64,000 nucleotides of DNA from Aureococcus anophagefferens (GCF_000186865.1 NW_008705590.1:361702-425701); one strand, 5' to 3'; shown: positions 35,920-46,440, numbered from the stretch's first letter. Notes: generated by a model from the sequence alone, not told the origin. Program-made: numbers and translations.

Positions 35920-36684
35920 CTAGCGGCTACTATACGTGAAGGCGCCGTCGGACGGCGTCGCGGTCGCCGGCGCGTCGACCTCGCAGACCGACGACGGCGG
36001 CGCGTAGGCGACGGCGACGGGATTGAGCGCGCTGTCGCAGTGGACGGACAGCGTGAGCTGCGGACAGGCGCCGTCGAGGACGTCGTCGAGCGAGACGCCG
36101 GGGACGGGCTCCCTGCGCGGGTCGCGCCAGAAGAGGCTCTCGAAGAGGCCGCCCTCCGGCGGGTGCTTGATCGTCTTCAGGGGCACGTCGCGCGGCAAAC
36201 CGTCGGCCGAGTGGCCCGCGACGCACCGAGCGGTCGCCACGAGCCGCTCGTCGTAGGTCGCGGACACGCGCCAGAGGTCGACGACGACTTCGAGAGTCGA
36301 GACGTCGACGACGGCCGTGTCCGACGGCGCCTCGAGCTCGAAGACGAGGCACGAGCCCTTGAGCCCGGCCCAGACGGGCGTCGACCGCGCGTCCAGGCGC
36401 CCCGCCGCCAGCCGGGTGCCGTCGGTCTCCAGCGCGATCTCGGCGACGATGGACGAGAACATGCCGCCCGCGTCGGGCAGCCCCGCGGCGCAATGCAATT
36501 CCACGGCCAGGCGCGCCGAGATCTCGCCGGGGATGCGCGACTCGCGGACGGGGTTCTCGGCCACGGCGTGCAGCGCTCCCACCGAGCCGACGCGCTGCGC
36601 GACGGAGAGCCCCGGCTCCTTGGTCTCGCCGCAGTCGGCGTCCTTGTATTCGTAGCCTTCCTCCGCGTCCTCGCACCGAGCCAT
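35920..36684 (-). CDS. unknown protein, possibly C2-like
   Basis: 254 residues from the ATG at 36684 (the frame is open upstream, but the long extension is unlike protein). The beginning is acidic and tyrosine-rich (ARCEDAEEGYEYKDADCGE). The middle has alternating beta-strand-like segments (ARLAVELHCAAGLPDAGG, then STPVWAGLKGSCLVFELEA, then LEVVVDLWRVSATYDERLV) that could form a C2-type sandwich; this is structural guesswork. The stop codon is one base from that of the convergent CRAL-TRIO-PH gene. No catalytic motif is seen. Confidence 0.45.
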   Translation of the reverse strand: MARCEDAEEGYEYKDADCGETKEPGLSVAQRVGSVGALHAVAENPVRESRIPGEISARLAVELHCAAGLPDAGGMFSSIVAEIALETDGTRLAAGRLDARSTPVWAGLKGSCLVFELEAPSDTAVVDVSTLEVVVDLWRVSATYDERLVATARCVAGHSADGLPRDVPLKTIKHPPEGGLFESLFWRDPRREPVPGVSLDDVLDGACPQLTLSVHCDSALNPVAVAYAPPSSVCEVDAPATATPSDGAFTYSSR

Positions 36685-36844
36685 GCTGCCCCGAATTCTA
36701 GAGCGGCAAGATCTGTGCAAGAGCCCGGCAAGAGCGGTTTTATAAAGCTTCTGGATTCCGGACCTCTTCTCGACGCGGCCATGGAGATTCCCGTTCACTG
36801 CCGGGCAGCCTTCGCGCCAACCACAAACCACGCACGAAACCACG

Positions 36845-37375
36845 ATGCCTCGCCGCTCGCTCCTGCGCAAGAAGTTCGCCGCGGCCGGCGCGGCCATCGT
36901 CGACGCCGACGAGCCCCGCACCTCCGACGGCCGGCGGCCGTCCTTCTTCCGCCAGCTGAGCGCCGGGCAGACGCCGCGCTTCAACTTCCGCTACAAGAAC
37001 CCGCCGCCGTCGCCGGCCTCGACGCGGTCCAGCGCCACGTCCCTGCGGCGGATGATGGGCCGGTCCTGGTCGTTTGCGAGCAAGTCGCAGGCCTCGCCGA
37101 GCACCGCGACGTCGACGTGCTCGTCCGCGCCCAAGGCCTCGCAGTGGAGTTCGACGCGGCCCGTGGCGCACCGCTTCTCGGAGCCAACGAGCCGCCGCGG
37201 CGCGAACAAGTGGGTCCGCAAGCTCCCGGCGCTCGCGACGTGGCCCGCGGCGAAGCCCGCGGCGCGCGCGGAGCCCGGCGGCTTCGTCGAGCGCATCCGG
37301 GGCCGCACGAAGCGCGCCGCCGTCGCGCGGGAGCGCTCGTCGAGCCTCCGGAGCCTGTTCAAGAGCGTGAAGTAG
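36845..37375 (+). CDS. small basic Ser/Arg-rich protein, unknown
   Basis: 176 residues from an ATG, rich in Ser, Arg and Lys, with no hydrophobic segment. It starts MPRRSLLRKKFAAAG and ends TKRAAVARERSSSLRSLFKSVK. It is divergent from the C2-like gene (160 bases). Overlapping frames on both strands are open, as is common at this GC content, so the coding call rests on codon pattern and a sensible start and stop only. Confidence 0.4.
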   Translation: MPRRSLLRKKFAAAGAAIVDADEPRTSDGRRPSFFRQLSAGQTPRFNFRYKNPPPSPASTRSSATSLRRMMGRSWSFASKSQASPSTATSTCSSAPKASQWSSTRPVAHRFSEPTSRRGANKWVRKLPALATWPAAKPAARAEPGGFVERIRGRTKRAAVARERSSSLRSLFKSVK

Positions 37376-37465
37376 AGCGGCGCGCCGCCGCGCCCAAGAT
37401 CCAAGACTGCACCCCCGCCTCGCACGCGCCCCGTCACAAGCGACGGCGAGTCTCGCGAGTAATGA

Positions 37466-39592
37466 TTATGCCTCACACGCGGGAGCCGGAGCCGGCGCTT
37501 CCGCGACGGGAGCATCCGGCGCCGCAGCCTCCTTCACGGGCCGCGGCTTCGGGTTCGTTCGCTCCTGGTGGCCGCGGTATCGCGCCTGGAGCTTCGCCGA
37601 GGCCGCGTCCTTCTCGGCCTTGACGTGCTCGGGCTCCGACGGATTCGCTCGCTCCTGATGGCCGCGTGTGCGGGCCTGGAGCTTGGCCACGGCGGCGTCC
37701 TTCTCCGCCTGCTCCGCCTTCGCCTGTTTCACGTGCTCCGGCTCCGAGGGATTGGCCCGCTCGTTGTGGCCGCGGATGCGCGCCTGGAGCTTCGACGCGG
37801 CCGCGCTCTGGTCCGCGTCCGGCTCGGGCGCGGGCTCGGGCTTGGCCGCCTTCTCGGGCCGCGGCTTCGGGTTCGTCCGCTCGTTGTGTCCTCGGATGCG
37901 CGCCTGGAGCCTCGACGCCGCCTCGTCGTCGCCGCTCAGGAAGGAGACGCGGTCCTTGCGGCCCTGCGACGTCGCCTTCGTCGACTCCTGGCGCGTCATC
38001 TTCGCCGGCCGGGGCTTCGGGTTCGTCCGCTCGTTCTTGCCGCGGATGCGCGCCTGGAGCTTCGCGGCGGACTTGTCCTGCTTCACGTGCTCGGGCTCCG
38101 ACGGGTTCGCGCGCTCCTTGTGGCCGCGGTACCGCGCCTGGAGCTTCGCCGACGCCGCGTCCTTTTCCGCCTTGACGTGCGCCGGCTCGGAGGGGTTCGT
38201 CCGCTCGTTCTTGCCGCGGATGCGCGCCTGGAGCTTCGCGGCGGACTTGTCCTGCTTCACGTGCTCGGGCTCCGACGGGTTCGCGCGCTCCTTGTGGCCG
38301 CGGTACCGCGCCTGGAGCTTCGCCGACGCCGCGTCCTTTTCCGCCTTGACGTGCGCGGGCTCCGACGGGTTCGTCCGCCCCTGGTGGCCGCGATACCGCG
38401 CCTGGAGCTTCGCGGACGCCGCGTCCTTCTCGGCCTTGACGTGCGCGGGCTCGGAGGGGTTCGCGCGCTCGTTGTGGCCGCGGATCCTCGCCTGCAGCTT
38501 GGACGCGGCGGCGCCCTGGTCGGCGTCCGGCGCGGCGGCGGGCGCGGCGGCGGGCGCGTCGGCGGGGAAGTCGCCGCCCGCCGCGCGGCGGCTCGGCGAG
38601 AGGCTCGACGGCGGCCGGGCCTCGGCGACGCCCCCGACGACGTGCCACTTGGTCGACGACGGCACGGGCGCCTCGTCCGAGAGGCCCGGCGCGGGCGACG
38701 GCGCGCCGCCGGCCGCCGGCGCCGGCGCGGCCGCGGGCCGCGCGCGCCTCGCGGGCCGCGGCTTCGGGTTCGTCCGCTCGTTGCGGCCGCGGACGCGCGC
38801 CTGGAGCCGGCCCGCGGCCCGGTCCCGGTCCGCGGCGTCGTCCTCGGGCGCGGCGCCCGGCGCCGGCGCCGGCGCCGGCGCCGGCGCGGGTACGGCGTCG
38901 GCGGAGAGGTCGACGACGTCCGCGCCGGGCGGGATCGGCGGCGCCGGGGGCTCCGGCTCCGGCTCCGGCTCCGGCGGCGCGGGCAACACGCCGAAGGCCG
39001 TCAGCGCGTCGTCGAGGCTGCGGCACTCGGGGCCGAGGCGGTTGAAGATGAAGCGGTGGAACTCGGCCTTGGAGAAGGACGTCGAGTAGTCCTTGTCGAG
39101 GTCCGCGTACGCCTTGTTCGTGATCTGCTCGCAGGCCGCGTCGCTCGGCGGGCTGCCCTTGCCCAGGACCACGGTCAGCGCGCGGAGGCAGGACATGAGG
39201 GCGATGGTCATCTCGTCCTTGCGGATCGAATTCGAGTCCTCGATGTCGAAGGTGTCGAAGACGAGGCCGAGCTTCTCGCGGACGCCCGCGGCTAGGCCGC
39301 GGTCCGCGCAGACGCGCGGGCACCCGGCGATGACGACGAGGCCCGCGACGAAGGCGAGGCCGTTGATGACGCGGCCCCCGCCCTTGGCGGCCACCGGCGC
39401 GAAGCGGTCGACGACGGCCCTGGCCGTGGACCGGTCGCCCTCGAGGAGCGCCGCGACGACGTCGGCGTCGATGCCGAAGTCGAACTCGTTCTCCTTGAAG
39501 ACGAAGAGCAGCTCCTCGGCCCGCGCGTGGTCCCAGCGCTGGAAGTGGTCGAAGGGCGCCACGAGCTCCGGCGTCGCCCAGGCATTGCCCAT
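37466..39592 (-). CDS. 11-IQ-motif protein with EF-hand-like N-terminus
   Basis: 708 residues. The N-terminal ~200 residues (MGNAWATPELVAPF, then a helical region with VFDTFDIEDSNSIRKDE and AYADLDKDYSTSFSKAEF) resemble EF-hand pairs; MGNAW could be N-myristoylated. A Pro/Ala/Glu linker follows. From about residue 260 there are eleven IQ-type motifs of the form [KR]LQARxRGxxxR (for example KLQARIRGHNER), spaced about 29 residues apart and joined by NPSEPxHVKxxKDAAS linkers. IQ motifs bind calmodulin, centrin or similar proteins, so this could be a scaffold holding many EF-hand light chains. Part of the array is an almost exact 174-base duplication. It is head-to-head with the 8-EF-hand gene. 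Confidence 0.75.
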   Translation of the reverse strand: MGNAWATPELVAPFDHFQRWDHARAEELLFVFKENEFDFGIDADVVAALLEGDRSTARAVVDRFAPVAAKGGGRVINGLAFVAGLVVIAGCPRVCADRGLAAGVREKLGLVFDTFDIEDSNSIRKDEMTIALMSCLRALTVVLGKGSPPSDAACEQITNKAYADLDKDYSTSFSKAEFHRFIFNRLGPECRSLDDALTAFGVLPAPPEPEPEPEPPAPPIPPGADVVDLSADAVPAPAPAPAPAPGAAPEDDAADRDRAAGRLQARVRGRNERTNPKPRPARRARPAAAPAPAAGGAPSPAPGLSDEAPVPSSTKWHVVGGVAEARPPSSLSPSRRAAGGDFPADAPAAAPAAAPDADQGAAASKLQARIRGHNERANPSEPAHVKAEKDAASAKLQARYRGHQGRTNPSEPAHVKAEKDAASAKLQARYRGHKERANPSEPEHVKQDKSAAKLQARIRGKNERTNPSEPAHVKAEKDAASAKLQARYRGHKERANPSEPEHVKQDKSAAKLQARIRGKNERTNPKPRPAKMTRQESTKATSQGRKDRVSFLSGDDEAASRLQARIRGHNERTNPKPRPEKAAKPEPAPEPDADQSAAASKLQARIRGHNERANPSEPEHVKQAKAEQAEKDAAVAKLQARTRGHQERANPSEPEHVKAEKDAASAKLQARYRGHQERTNPKPRPVKEAAAPDAPVAEAPAPAPACEA
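38021..38368 (-). repeat. 174-base tandem duplication within the IQ array
   Basis: Two adjacent 174-base blocks (38021-38194 and 38195-38368), identical over about the first 160 bases. Each encodes 58 residues with two IQ motifs (one RIRGKNER, one RYRGHKER type). It is a recent in-frame expansion. Confidence 0.8.
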
Positions 39593-39720
39593 CGTCTAGC
39601 GCCGCGGGCAGCAGCCACGATGGGTTTTTAGTAGATCGTGCCGTCAACGATGTGTGCTACCCCTAACAGGGCTGCCCAAAGGCTGGGCGCTGGCTCCGGC
39701 CCGACGGGAGCGCGGCGGCC
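39593..39720. promoter_or_regulatory. 128-base shared spacer of the IQ-array and EF-hand genes
   Basis: This separates the ATGs of two divergent Ca2+-related genes. It contains an A/T-rich piece (GGGTTTTTAGTAGATCG at 39622-39638) in otherwise GC-rich DNA. No known motif was recognised. Confidence 0.4.
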
Positions 39721-42700
39721 ATGGCGTCGCCGGCGGGCCGCGTGGGCGACCCGCGGAAGGCGCTGCGGGCCGGCCTCCTCAGCCTCCAAAAGGCCGAGCG
39801 CCACGCCGACGGCGGCGGCCAGCAGGCCCTCGGGGCGGCGTCGGACGTCGCCGTGGCCGCCGTGCGCCTCATGCTCCAGGCGCCGGCCGACGGGGCGCGG
39901 CAGCGCGCGGGCCTCGAGGCCCTCAAGCTCGTCACGGCCGTCAAGGCGCGCTGCGCCGCGGCGCTCGACGCCGGGGCCGCGCCCGTCGTCCAGCGCGCCG
40001 TCGCGACGTTCGCGGACGACGCCGCGATCGTCGACCTCGGCCGCGTCGTCGCGCAGCGGCTCCTCGGCGCGGAGAACCTCGGGCCGAGCCCGCCGCCGCT
40101 GGACGTCGGCGCCCTGACCGACGACGGCGAGATGCTCTCCCTCGGCGGCGCGTCGTCGCTGTCGTCCGGCGACGCGATCAAAAGGCCGACGCGCGGGTCC
40201 TCCACGCGCCTGGAGCGGCGCGTCCAGCAGGACGCCGCCCTCTTCCGGAGCTACGCCGTCAGCGAGGACAACGCGCGGCGCCTCCTCGAGATGTTCCCCG
40301 GCGACGACGAGCCGCGCCGCTCGCGCGCGCGCGACCGCCGCGACCGCGACCCCTACGGCCGCGAGGCGCGCGCGGGCGAGCGCCGCCGGCGACACCAAAG
40401 CCCCGAGCGGCGGGCGCCGTCGCCCGGGCAGCGGCAGCACGACTTCGCCGCGTCCTTCGTCCAGTCCATGGAGCCGCCCCGGTCGCCCGAGGGGTCCTAC
40501 GCCGCGGAGCCGCGGAACCCTATGGGCGACGCGTCCGTGTCGAGCGCGGGCACCTGGTTCGAGCAGGGCGACCCGGGCGACGCGCCGAAGCTCCCGCGCG
40601 ACGCGTCGCCGCCGAGACAACGATCCAAGAGCAGCGAGCACCTGCGGTCGGGGCCGCCGGGCTCCGAGGATTCGTCGCTCTCGGGCGCCCGGTCGCTCGG
40701 CGCGCTGCGCGTCGGGTCGTCGACGCTCGTGTCGACGGTGAAGACGGCGTCCCTCGAGAGCGCGGCGCCGACCCGCGCGGCGGCGGCCGCGGGCGCGTAC
40801 GCCGAGGCGCCCGCGCCGTCCGAGGACGCGCCGCCGCCGATGATCCACACGGCGCGCACGGCGTCGCCGACGCCGGGGAGCCGCAAGCGGCCCCGGCGCG
40901 GCGACGACGCGCGGCCGCGGACCGCCGACGAGCGGCCGCGGACCGCCGACGCGGCGACGCCGCCGCCGGGCCGCCTCGCGGGCGTCGACGTCGACGAGCT
41001 GCTCGGCGCGTCGCGCGACAAGGCCATCCTCGCGGCCGACGCGTCGCGGCCCGAGCACGAGCTCGCCCTGTTGGAGAACCGGAGCGTGGGCACGCGCGTG
41101 ACCTTCGACGGCGAGTCCCTGAGCCAGTCGGCCGCGCATGAGACCGTCTCTCTGGAGGAGCAGAAGACGCTCGAGGGCTCCGAGGCGTCGCCCTTCCCCC
41201 TCACGTCCATCGAGGAGGACATGGCGGACCTCACGGAGGCCGTCGGCGGGCCCTACTGCGACATCGACGCGGAATTATTCCTCTCCGCGCACGGCCTCGC
41301 GCCGCGGATCCCCCGGAAGAAGACCGTGCGCCTGCTCGAGCGGCTCTTCGCGCCGCCCGTGGGCACGCTGACGCTGGACCAGGCGCGGTTCCTGAGCGCT
41401 TTAGACTTCACGCGGCGGGAGCGGAACATGATCGCGGCGACGCGCGCGGCCGACGGCGGCGGCGGCGGCGGCGCGGGCACGGCGCGCGGCTGGACCGCGG
41501 CGCTCTCGCGCGTGACGGGCGGCGAATTGGTAGACGACCCGGTCGTCGAGGACGAGGAGGCGCGCCTGCGGGCCCGGCGGCGGGACTTCACGGTCATGGG
41601 CACCGCGCGCAACGAGGCCGCGCTCCGCGCGGCCGACGCGGCCGTCCAGGGCCACGTGCTCCTGAAAAACGGCGACGTCCCGGGCGTCGGGCCCCTGGGC
41701 CGGTCGCCGGCGAAACAGGAGCGGCCGGGCCCGGCCCTCGACCCCATCGTCGTCAAGCCGTCGGAGGCGAACCGGCTGAACCACGCGTCCGCGGTCATCC
41801 GCGAGCAGTCCAAGGTCGCCGCGGCCGCGCGGCGCGTCATCACGGACGCGGCCGCGCGCGACGAGCCGCCGGCGCTGGCGGCCGCGGGCGCGCACCTCGT
41901 CCACGCGACGCACGACGGCACGGCGAACGGCGCGCTCAAGGTCGCGGACCCCATGCCCCTCTACGACCTGTTGCGGCTCCTCGACCCGAAGGAGCGGGGC
42001 TACTGCAAGGCGTCGGAGTTCAAAACGGCGATCCGCTGCGCCGCGGGGAACGCGCTGAGCGACAAGGAGATCGACCACCTGGCGGGCCACTACGCCATCG
42101 GCGGCGGCCACGCGGAGGACGAGGAGCCCGACGAGCGGCTCGGGCTCCGGACCGAGGGCCGCGCGCGGAGCGGCGCCGAATTCAACCACCGGTTCGGGTG
42201 GTTCTGGTCAAACTTCAGAATGCTCTAGCTCGATCACATCGAAGTCGATTCGGCTGATTTTTGGACGAATCGATTGTTCTCGTCGAGTTCTCGAAGCACA
42301 GCCGAAGAGCTTGCGTCGAAACTGTCGCATATGCGCACATTGAAGTCGAGTTGAAGATTTGACTTCGGCACAGGCGCGGAGCGGCGCGGGCTTCTACGGC
42401 GCCGAGGGCAAGGACCCCCTGGCGGAGCCCCTCGTGGACTACAACCTCTTCATCAGCTCCGCGAAGCTCGGCGCGGCCTTCGGGCAGGCGCTGCCGTCCG
42501 TGCCGTCGGCGCCGTGGTTCAACCTGCAGCGCCGCGAGCTCGGCGAGCCCGCGCCCCTGGTCGTGCGCACGCTCCGGGGCGCCGACGGCCGGCGCAAGGG
42601 CGTCCACGAGCAGCGGAGCACCGCGGGCTCCTGGGACGCCTACCTGCGCCGCGTCAAGGAGGACCGGTCCGGCGCGTTCGCGTACCTCGTCCGCCGGGGC

Positions 42701-45700
42701 TTCAAGGCGCTGCGCCACTCGCGGGCCACGCTCGCGTGCCGGCGCTGGCTCGTCCTGACGGCGCGGCGCGGCGCGGCGGTGCTGGACTTGAAGGCGCGCG
42801 CGCGCTTGGCCTACGCGCACTGGATGCGCCAGGTCGCGGCCAGGGCAGGACAAGAGAGCGAAATTCCCAACTTCAAAGGCTCCTTTCTCGGCCGTTGTCC
42901 ACTCGTTTCGGCTGATTTTTGGACGAGCGATCATCTCTCGGAACGGTCTCGAAGCGTGGATGCTTTTCCCGGAACGCGCGCGCGCGGAACACTCACGTTG
43001 AAGCGACGTTGAATCACCATTTTGCTGCCCAGGTCGCGGCGGACGCGTGGCTCAAGCGGCGCGTCGAGGGCGCGCGGCGCCTCATGGAGCGGCGCGCGGA
43101 CGCGACGCGCTTCCTCGCCATCAAGGCGCGCCTCGCGAACCAGCTCGCGGAGGCTCTAGCGCGGGGCCGCGCGAACGCGAACCGCGCGCACGAGCTCTAC
43201 TACAACCGCTGCGTCGCCTACGAGTACCTCCGGCGGCGCGGCATCAAGTCCAAGGCGTTGTCCACGGACATGCAGGCGGCCCAGGAGGACCTGAGCAGGC
43301 TCGGCACGAACGCCGTGGCGACGCAGGTCATGCGCCAGATGGCGCGCGAGTGGCTGTCCGCGCGGTCGCGCGGCGTCATGGACGCGTACAACGAGCAGTG
43401 CCGCGTCGCCGAGGAGCTGCGGGAGATGGCGAAGAAGGTCTTCGCCCAGCAGCAGCTGCGCTTCCGCGACGCGGAGCTGCTCAAGCAGACCGCCGCGAAG
43501 ACGGCCGTGCACGGGCCCAAGCGCGACGCGTGCCAGTTCCTCATGTCCAAGCTCGGCGAGGCGGCCATCGCGCGCGTCTACCGCACGCAGAACGCCTTCG
43601 AGAGTTTATTGGCGCGGGCGACGGCCTGCATCGCCCACTGCGACAACCAGGACCGCGCGAAGACATGGCTCCGGAGCCGCGTCGGCGGGCTCCGCCACGT
43701 CGACGAGAACCGCGACGAGGCCAACGGCTGGCTCGTCGCCGTGGGCAAGCACGCGAAGAAGACGGCCGTCGCCCAGGCGCGCGCGCGCACCTGGCTCGTG
43801 CTCCAGAAGGACAACCTGCAGCGGGCCCAGGTCATCCAGAAGCAGGGCCTGGCGAAGAAGGAGCTCGCGTCCGCGATCCAGCAGGCCAAGGACAAGGCTT
43901 TGGGCGACAAGCTGCGGAAGAAGTTCCCGCGGCGCTTCGCCGAGCTCGAGAAGCTCGTCCGGGCCGAGGAGAAGAAGGTCGTCAAGGACCGGCAGAAGAT
44001 GTCGCTCGAGGAGCGCGTCGAGCTCGTCGTCACGGACGTCTTCAATCAGTACGACGTCGACGCCAGCGGTGAGATCGACCGCACGGAGTTCGTCGCCATG
44101 ATGCGCAACGGCCTGCTCCTGGGCCTCTCGGAGCCGCCGAAGCGCGCCGCGCTCAAGGACGCGTTCACGCAGATCGACATCGGCCGCGACGGCACCGTCG
44201 AGTTCTCCGAGTTCTACAAGTGGTTCACGCACGCGCGGGCCAAGGGCAAGGAGGGCGCCAAGGTCGCGCCGTCCCTCGAGTCCATCGTCCCCGCCAAGGA
44301 GCGCGCGCTGACGCGCATGCTCAAGGAGTACCGGTCCGGGGCCCTCGCGCTCGACGCCGAGGACCTCAAGCCGCCGCCGCCGAAGAAGCTCGAGGGCGCC
44401 GCGTCCATCCGGCGGCCCCTGGCGGAGCTCGAGTCGACGGACAAGGACCGGGGCTCCCTCGACGACCGCCTCAAAGCCAAGCTCGAGGCCAAGGACTCCG
44501 GCCCGCAGGTCGTCGACTCGCGCGGCCGCGTCGAGGAGAAGGCCGAGAAGGAGGACACGGTGAAGAAGGCGCTCATGGAGCGGCGCGAGCAGGAGATGCG
44601 CGGCGAGAACGACCGCGCGTCCGACGCGCTCCTGAGCGACGCGAAGCGCGTCTTCGCGCTCATCGACGTCGACGGCTCCGGGAAATTGGCGACGGAGGAG
44701 ATTTTAAGGGCCATCAAGGAGGACGAGCGCGTCGCGGACTTCCTCAAGACGACGCCGAACAAGTTGCTGCAGTACTTCCTCGTGCCCGCCAAGGTCGCCG
44801 TCGCCATGGCCGAGGCCGACGCGGACGGCGACGGCGAGATCAGCGTCGACGAGTGGGACGCGCTCATCCAGAAGGCGCTCATGGCGAAGCTCGACATCAT
44901 GGGCGGCCGCCGCGTCGAGGACGACGCCTTCGCCGAGTCCTTCCTCGCGCTGGCGAACCAGATCTACGACATCATCGACGCGGATGGCGACGAGAATCTG
45001 GACAAGCAGGAGATGGTCAAGGCCGTGCAGCACGACGAGGACGTCATCGAGTTCCTGGTCATGTGCAAGGTCACGGAGCTCCAGGACCTGCTCGTGCCCT
45101 CGAAGCTGTCGCGGGCGCTCGACGACATCGACGCGGACAAGGACGGCATCATCCAGAAGCGGGAGTGGATGGAGTCCATCGACCGCGCGCTGAAGGCGTG
45201 CCTCGCGGCGCGCGCGGAGGAGCGCGAGGACGACGACCGCTTCTCCATCGAATTCCTGAGCCTGGCGCGCGAGGTCTTCCAGCTCATCGACACGGACGGC
45301 AGCGCGTCCCTCGACAAGGACGAGATCGTCCGGGGCGTCGAGGTCAACGGCGACGTGCAGAAGTTCCTCATCTCCTGCGGCAACCAGTACCTCCAGTACC
45401 TGCTCGTCCCCGCGCGCGTCAAGGCCATGCTCTGGGAGCTCGACACGGACCACGACGAGTCCATCTCCCTCGAGGAGTGGGACGCGGCCATCGACAGCGC
45501 GCTCAAGACCAAGCTCGACGCGCGGCGCGCGGGCCGCGAGCGCGACCGCAAGGCCGCGGTCGACGAGCAGCTCCAGGCGGCCCTCAAGGTCAACGCCAAG
45601 ACGCTCGAGATGGCCAAGCTCGGCAAGAAGCCCGCGGGCGGCTGGCCGACCATGGGCAAGGACGGCAACGTCCGCGGCGGCGAGTCGCGGGAGCAGCTCC

Positions 45701-45840
45701 TCGGCCTCACGCCCGAGCAGCTCGCCGAGCAGGCCCGCCTCGAGAAGGAGGCGCTCAAGGCCGCCTTCGTCGCCCGGCCGAAGAACGCCAAGGGCATCGC
45801 CATCTCCGACCGCAGGTCGCGCCTGTGCATCGTCATGTAA
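39721..45840 (+). CDS. giant 8-EF-hand helical protein, three exons (two introner-like introns)
   Basis: Exons are 39721-42162, 42374-42832 and 43033-45840, all phase 0, giving 1902 residues. Residues 1-420 are low-complexity with an N-terminal helical (armadillo-like) part. An EF-like unit near residue 750 (LYDLLRLLDPKERGYCKASEF) may be degenerate. Exon 3 begins with a long helical region of W-L/R-rich repeats. Eight canonical EF loops then follow from about residue 1308: DVDASGEIDRTE, DIGRDGTVEFSE, DVDGSGKLATEE, DADGDGEISVDE, DADGDENLDKQE, DADKDGIIQKRE, DTDGSASLDKDE and DTDHDESISLEE. They form four pairs. The protein is probably a Ca2+-responsive cytoskeletal or flagellar component, by inference. 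Reading it without splicing would give three separate ORFs. Confidence 0.75.
42171..42373 (+). mobile_element. introner-like element 1 (forms intron 1 of the EF-hand gene)
   Basis: 203 bases flanked by the 8-base duplication GCGCGGAG (42163-42170 and 42374-42381). The termini are imperfect inverted repeats: CGGCGCCGAATTC at the left and the complement of CTGTGCCGAAGTC at the right (10 of 13). The element ends in CACAG, the 3' splice site. The 5' splice site would be the GC that begins the left duplication. It shares blocks CGGCTGATTTTTGGACGA and TCTCGAAGC and a paired TTGAAG 3' block with element 2. Confidence 0.7.
42841..43032 (+). mobile_element. introner-like element 2 (forms intron 2 of the EF-hand gene)
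   Basis: 192 bases flanked by the 8-base duplication GTCGCGGC (42833-42840 and 43033-43040). The ends CAGGGCAG and CTGCCCAG form short inverted repeats. The left duplication begins with the GT donor, and the element ends in CCCAG, the acceptor. Removing element and one duplication restores the uninterrupted reading MRQ-VAADAW. It shares sequence blocks with element 1, so both descend from one family. Confidence 0.75.
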
Positions 45841-45893
45841 TTAGCATATGGACCCCAAATACCCCAGACACCTGCGGTTTACTACAAGTAGAT

Positions 45894-46440
45894 CTAGCGC
45901 AATCTGACCTCGACCTCGTCCGCGGCGAACTCCTGAAACTCCGAAAGGAGATCTCGCAAATAGCCAGGGATGTTCGGATCAAGCTCCTGAGTGAGCCAGT
46001 ACACATAGAGGGGCCTGTAGAGGCCCTCCCAGGGCTCACCGCCCGATTCGAGGCGCTCGAGAGAAGCTCCTTCAAATCACTTGCGGCCGCCTCCATCTCG
46101 CCAGATCCGAGTTTCTCGAGTTTGTCAACGTGCGCAAATAATTCCATCAGGCGTTGCACCTTGCCGGGGTCGGAACCGCTGTCGAGCCCACGCTTGAGGT
46201 GCGCCAGGAACTTGTCATTGGCGGCGAACTTGTCTCTGGCGGCGTCTGTAACGATGACATCGATCAGGTCGCTCCTTCTCGGGGTAGGGTTCGGTCCTGA
46301 TGAGATCGTGTCCGTTGAGGCGCGCCGCGAGGTCGTCCGTGGCGGCGTCGTCCTGGACGATGGCCGTGAAGCTCTTGAGCATCGTCTTAATGAGCAGGTC
46401 GAGGCACGGTTTGTACGACGTGACCGTTATAAAATNGCGG
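45894..46440 (-). pseudogene. disrupted 3' part of an unknown gene beside the assembly gap
   Basis: Three successive minus-strand frames join into one plausible protein: SYKPCLDLLIKTMLKSFTAI (46410-46290), then DLIDVIVTDAARDKFAANDK to SDLKELLSS (46270-46050), then LESGGEPWEGLYRPLYVYW to EFAADEVEVRLR with a TAG at 45894-45896. Two one-base shifts are needed. GC content is lower than in the flanking genes. The 5' part would lie in or beyond the N gap. No family was recognised. It may be real decay or errors in a poorly covered contig end. Confidence 0.45.

Noticed and set aside
37500..38500. CRISPR-like or satellite array
   Set aside because: The repeats are in-frame IQ-motif codons of a long gene, not spaced direct repeats.
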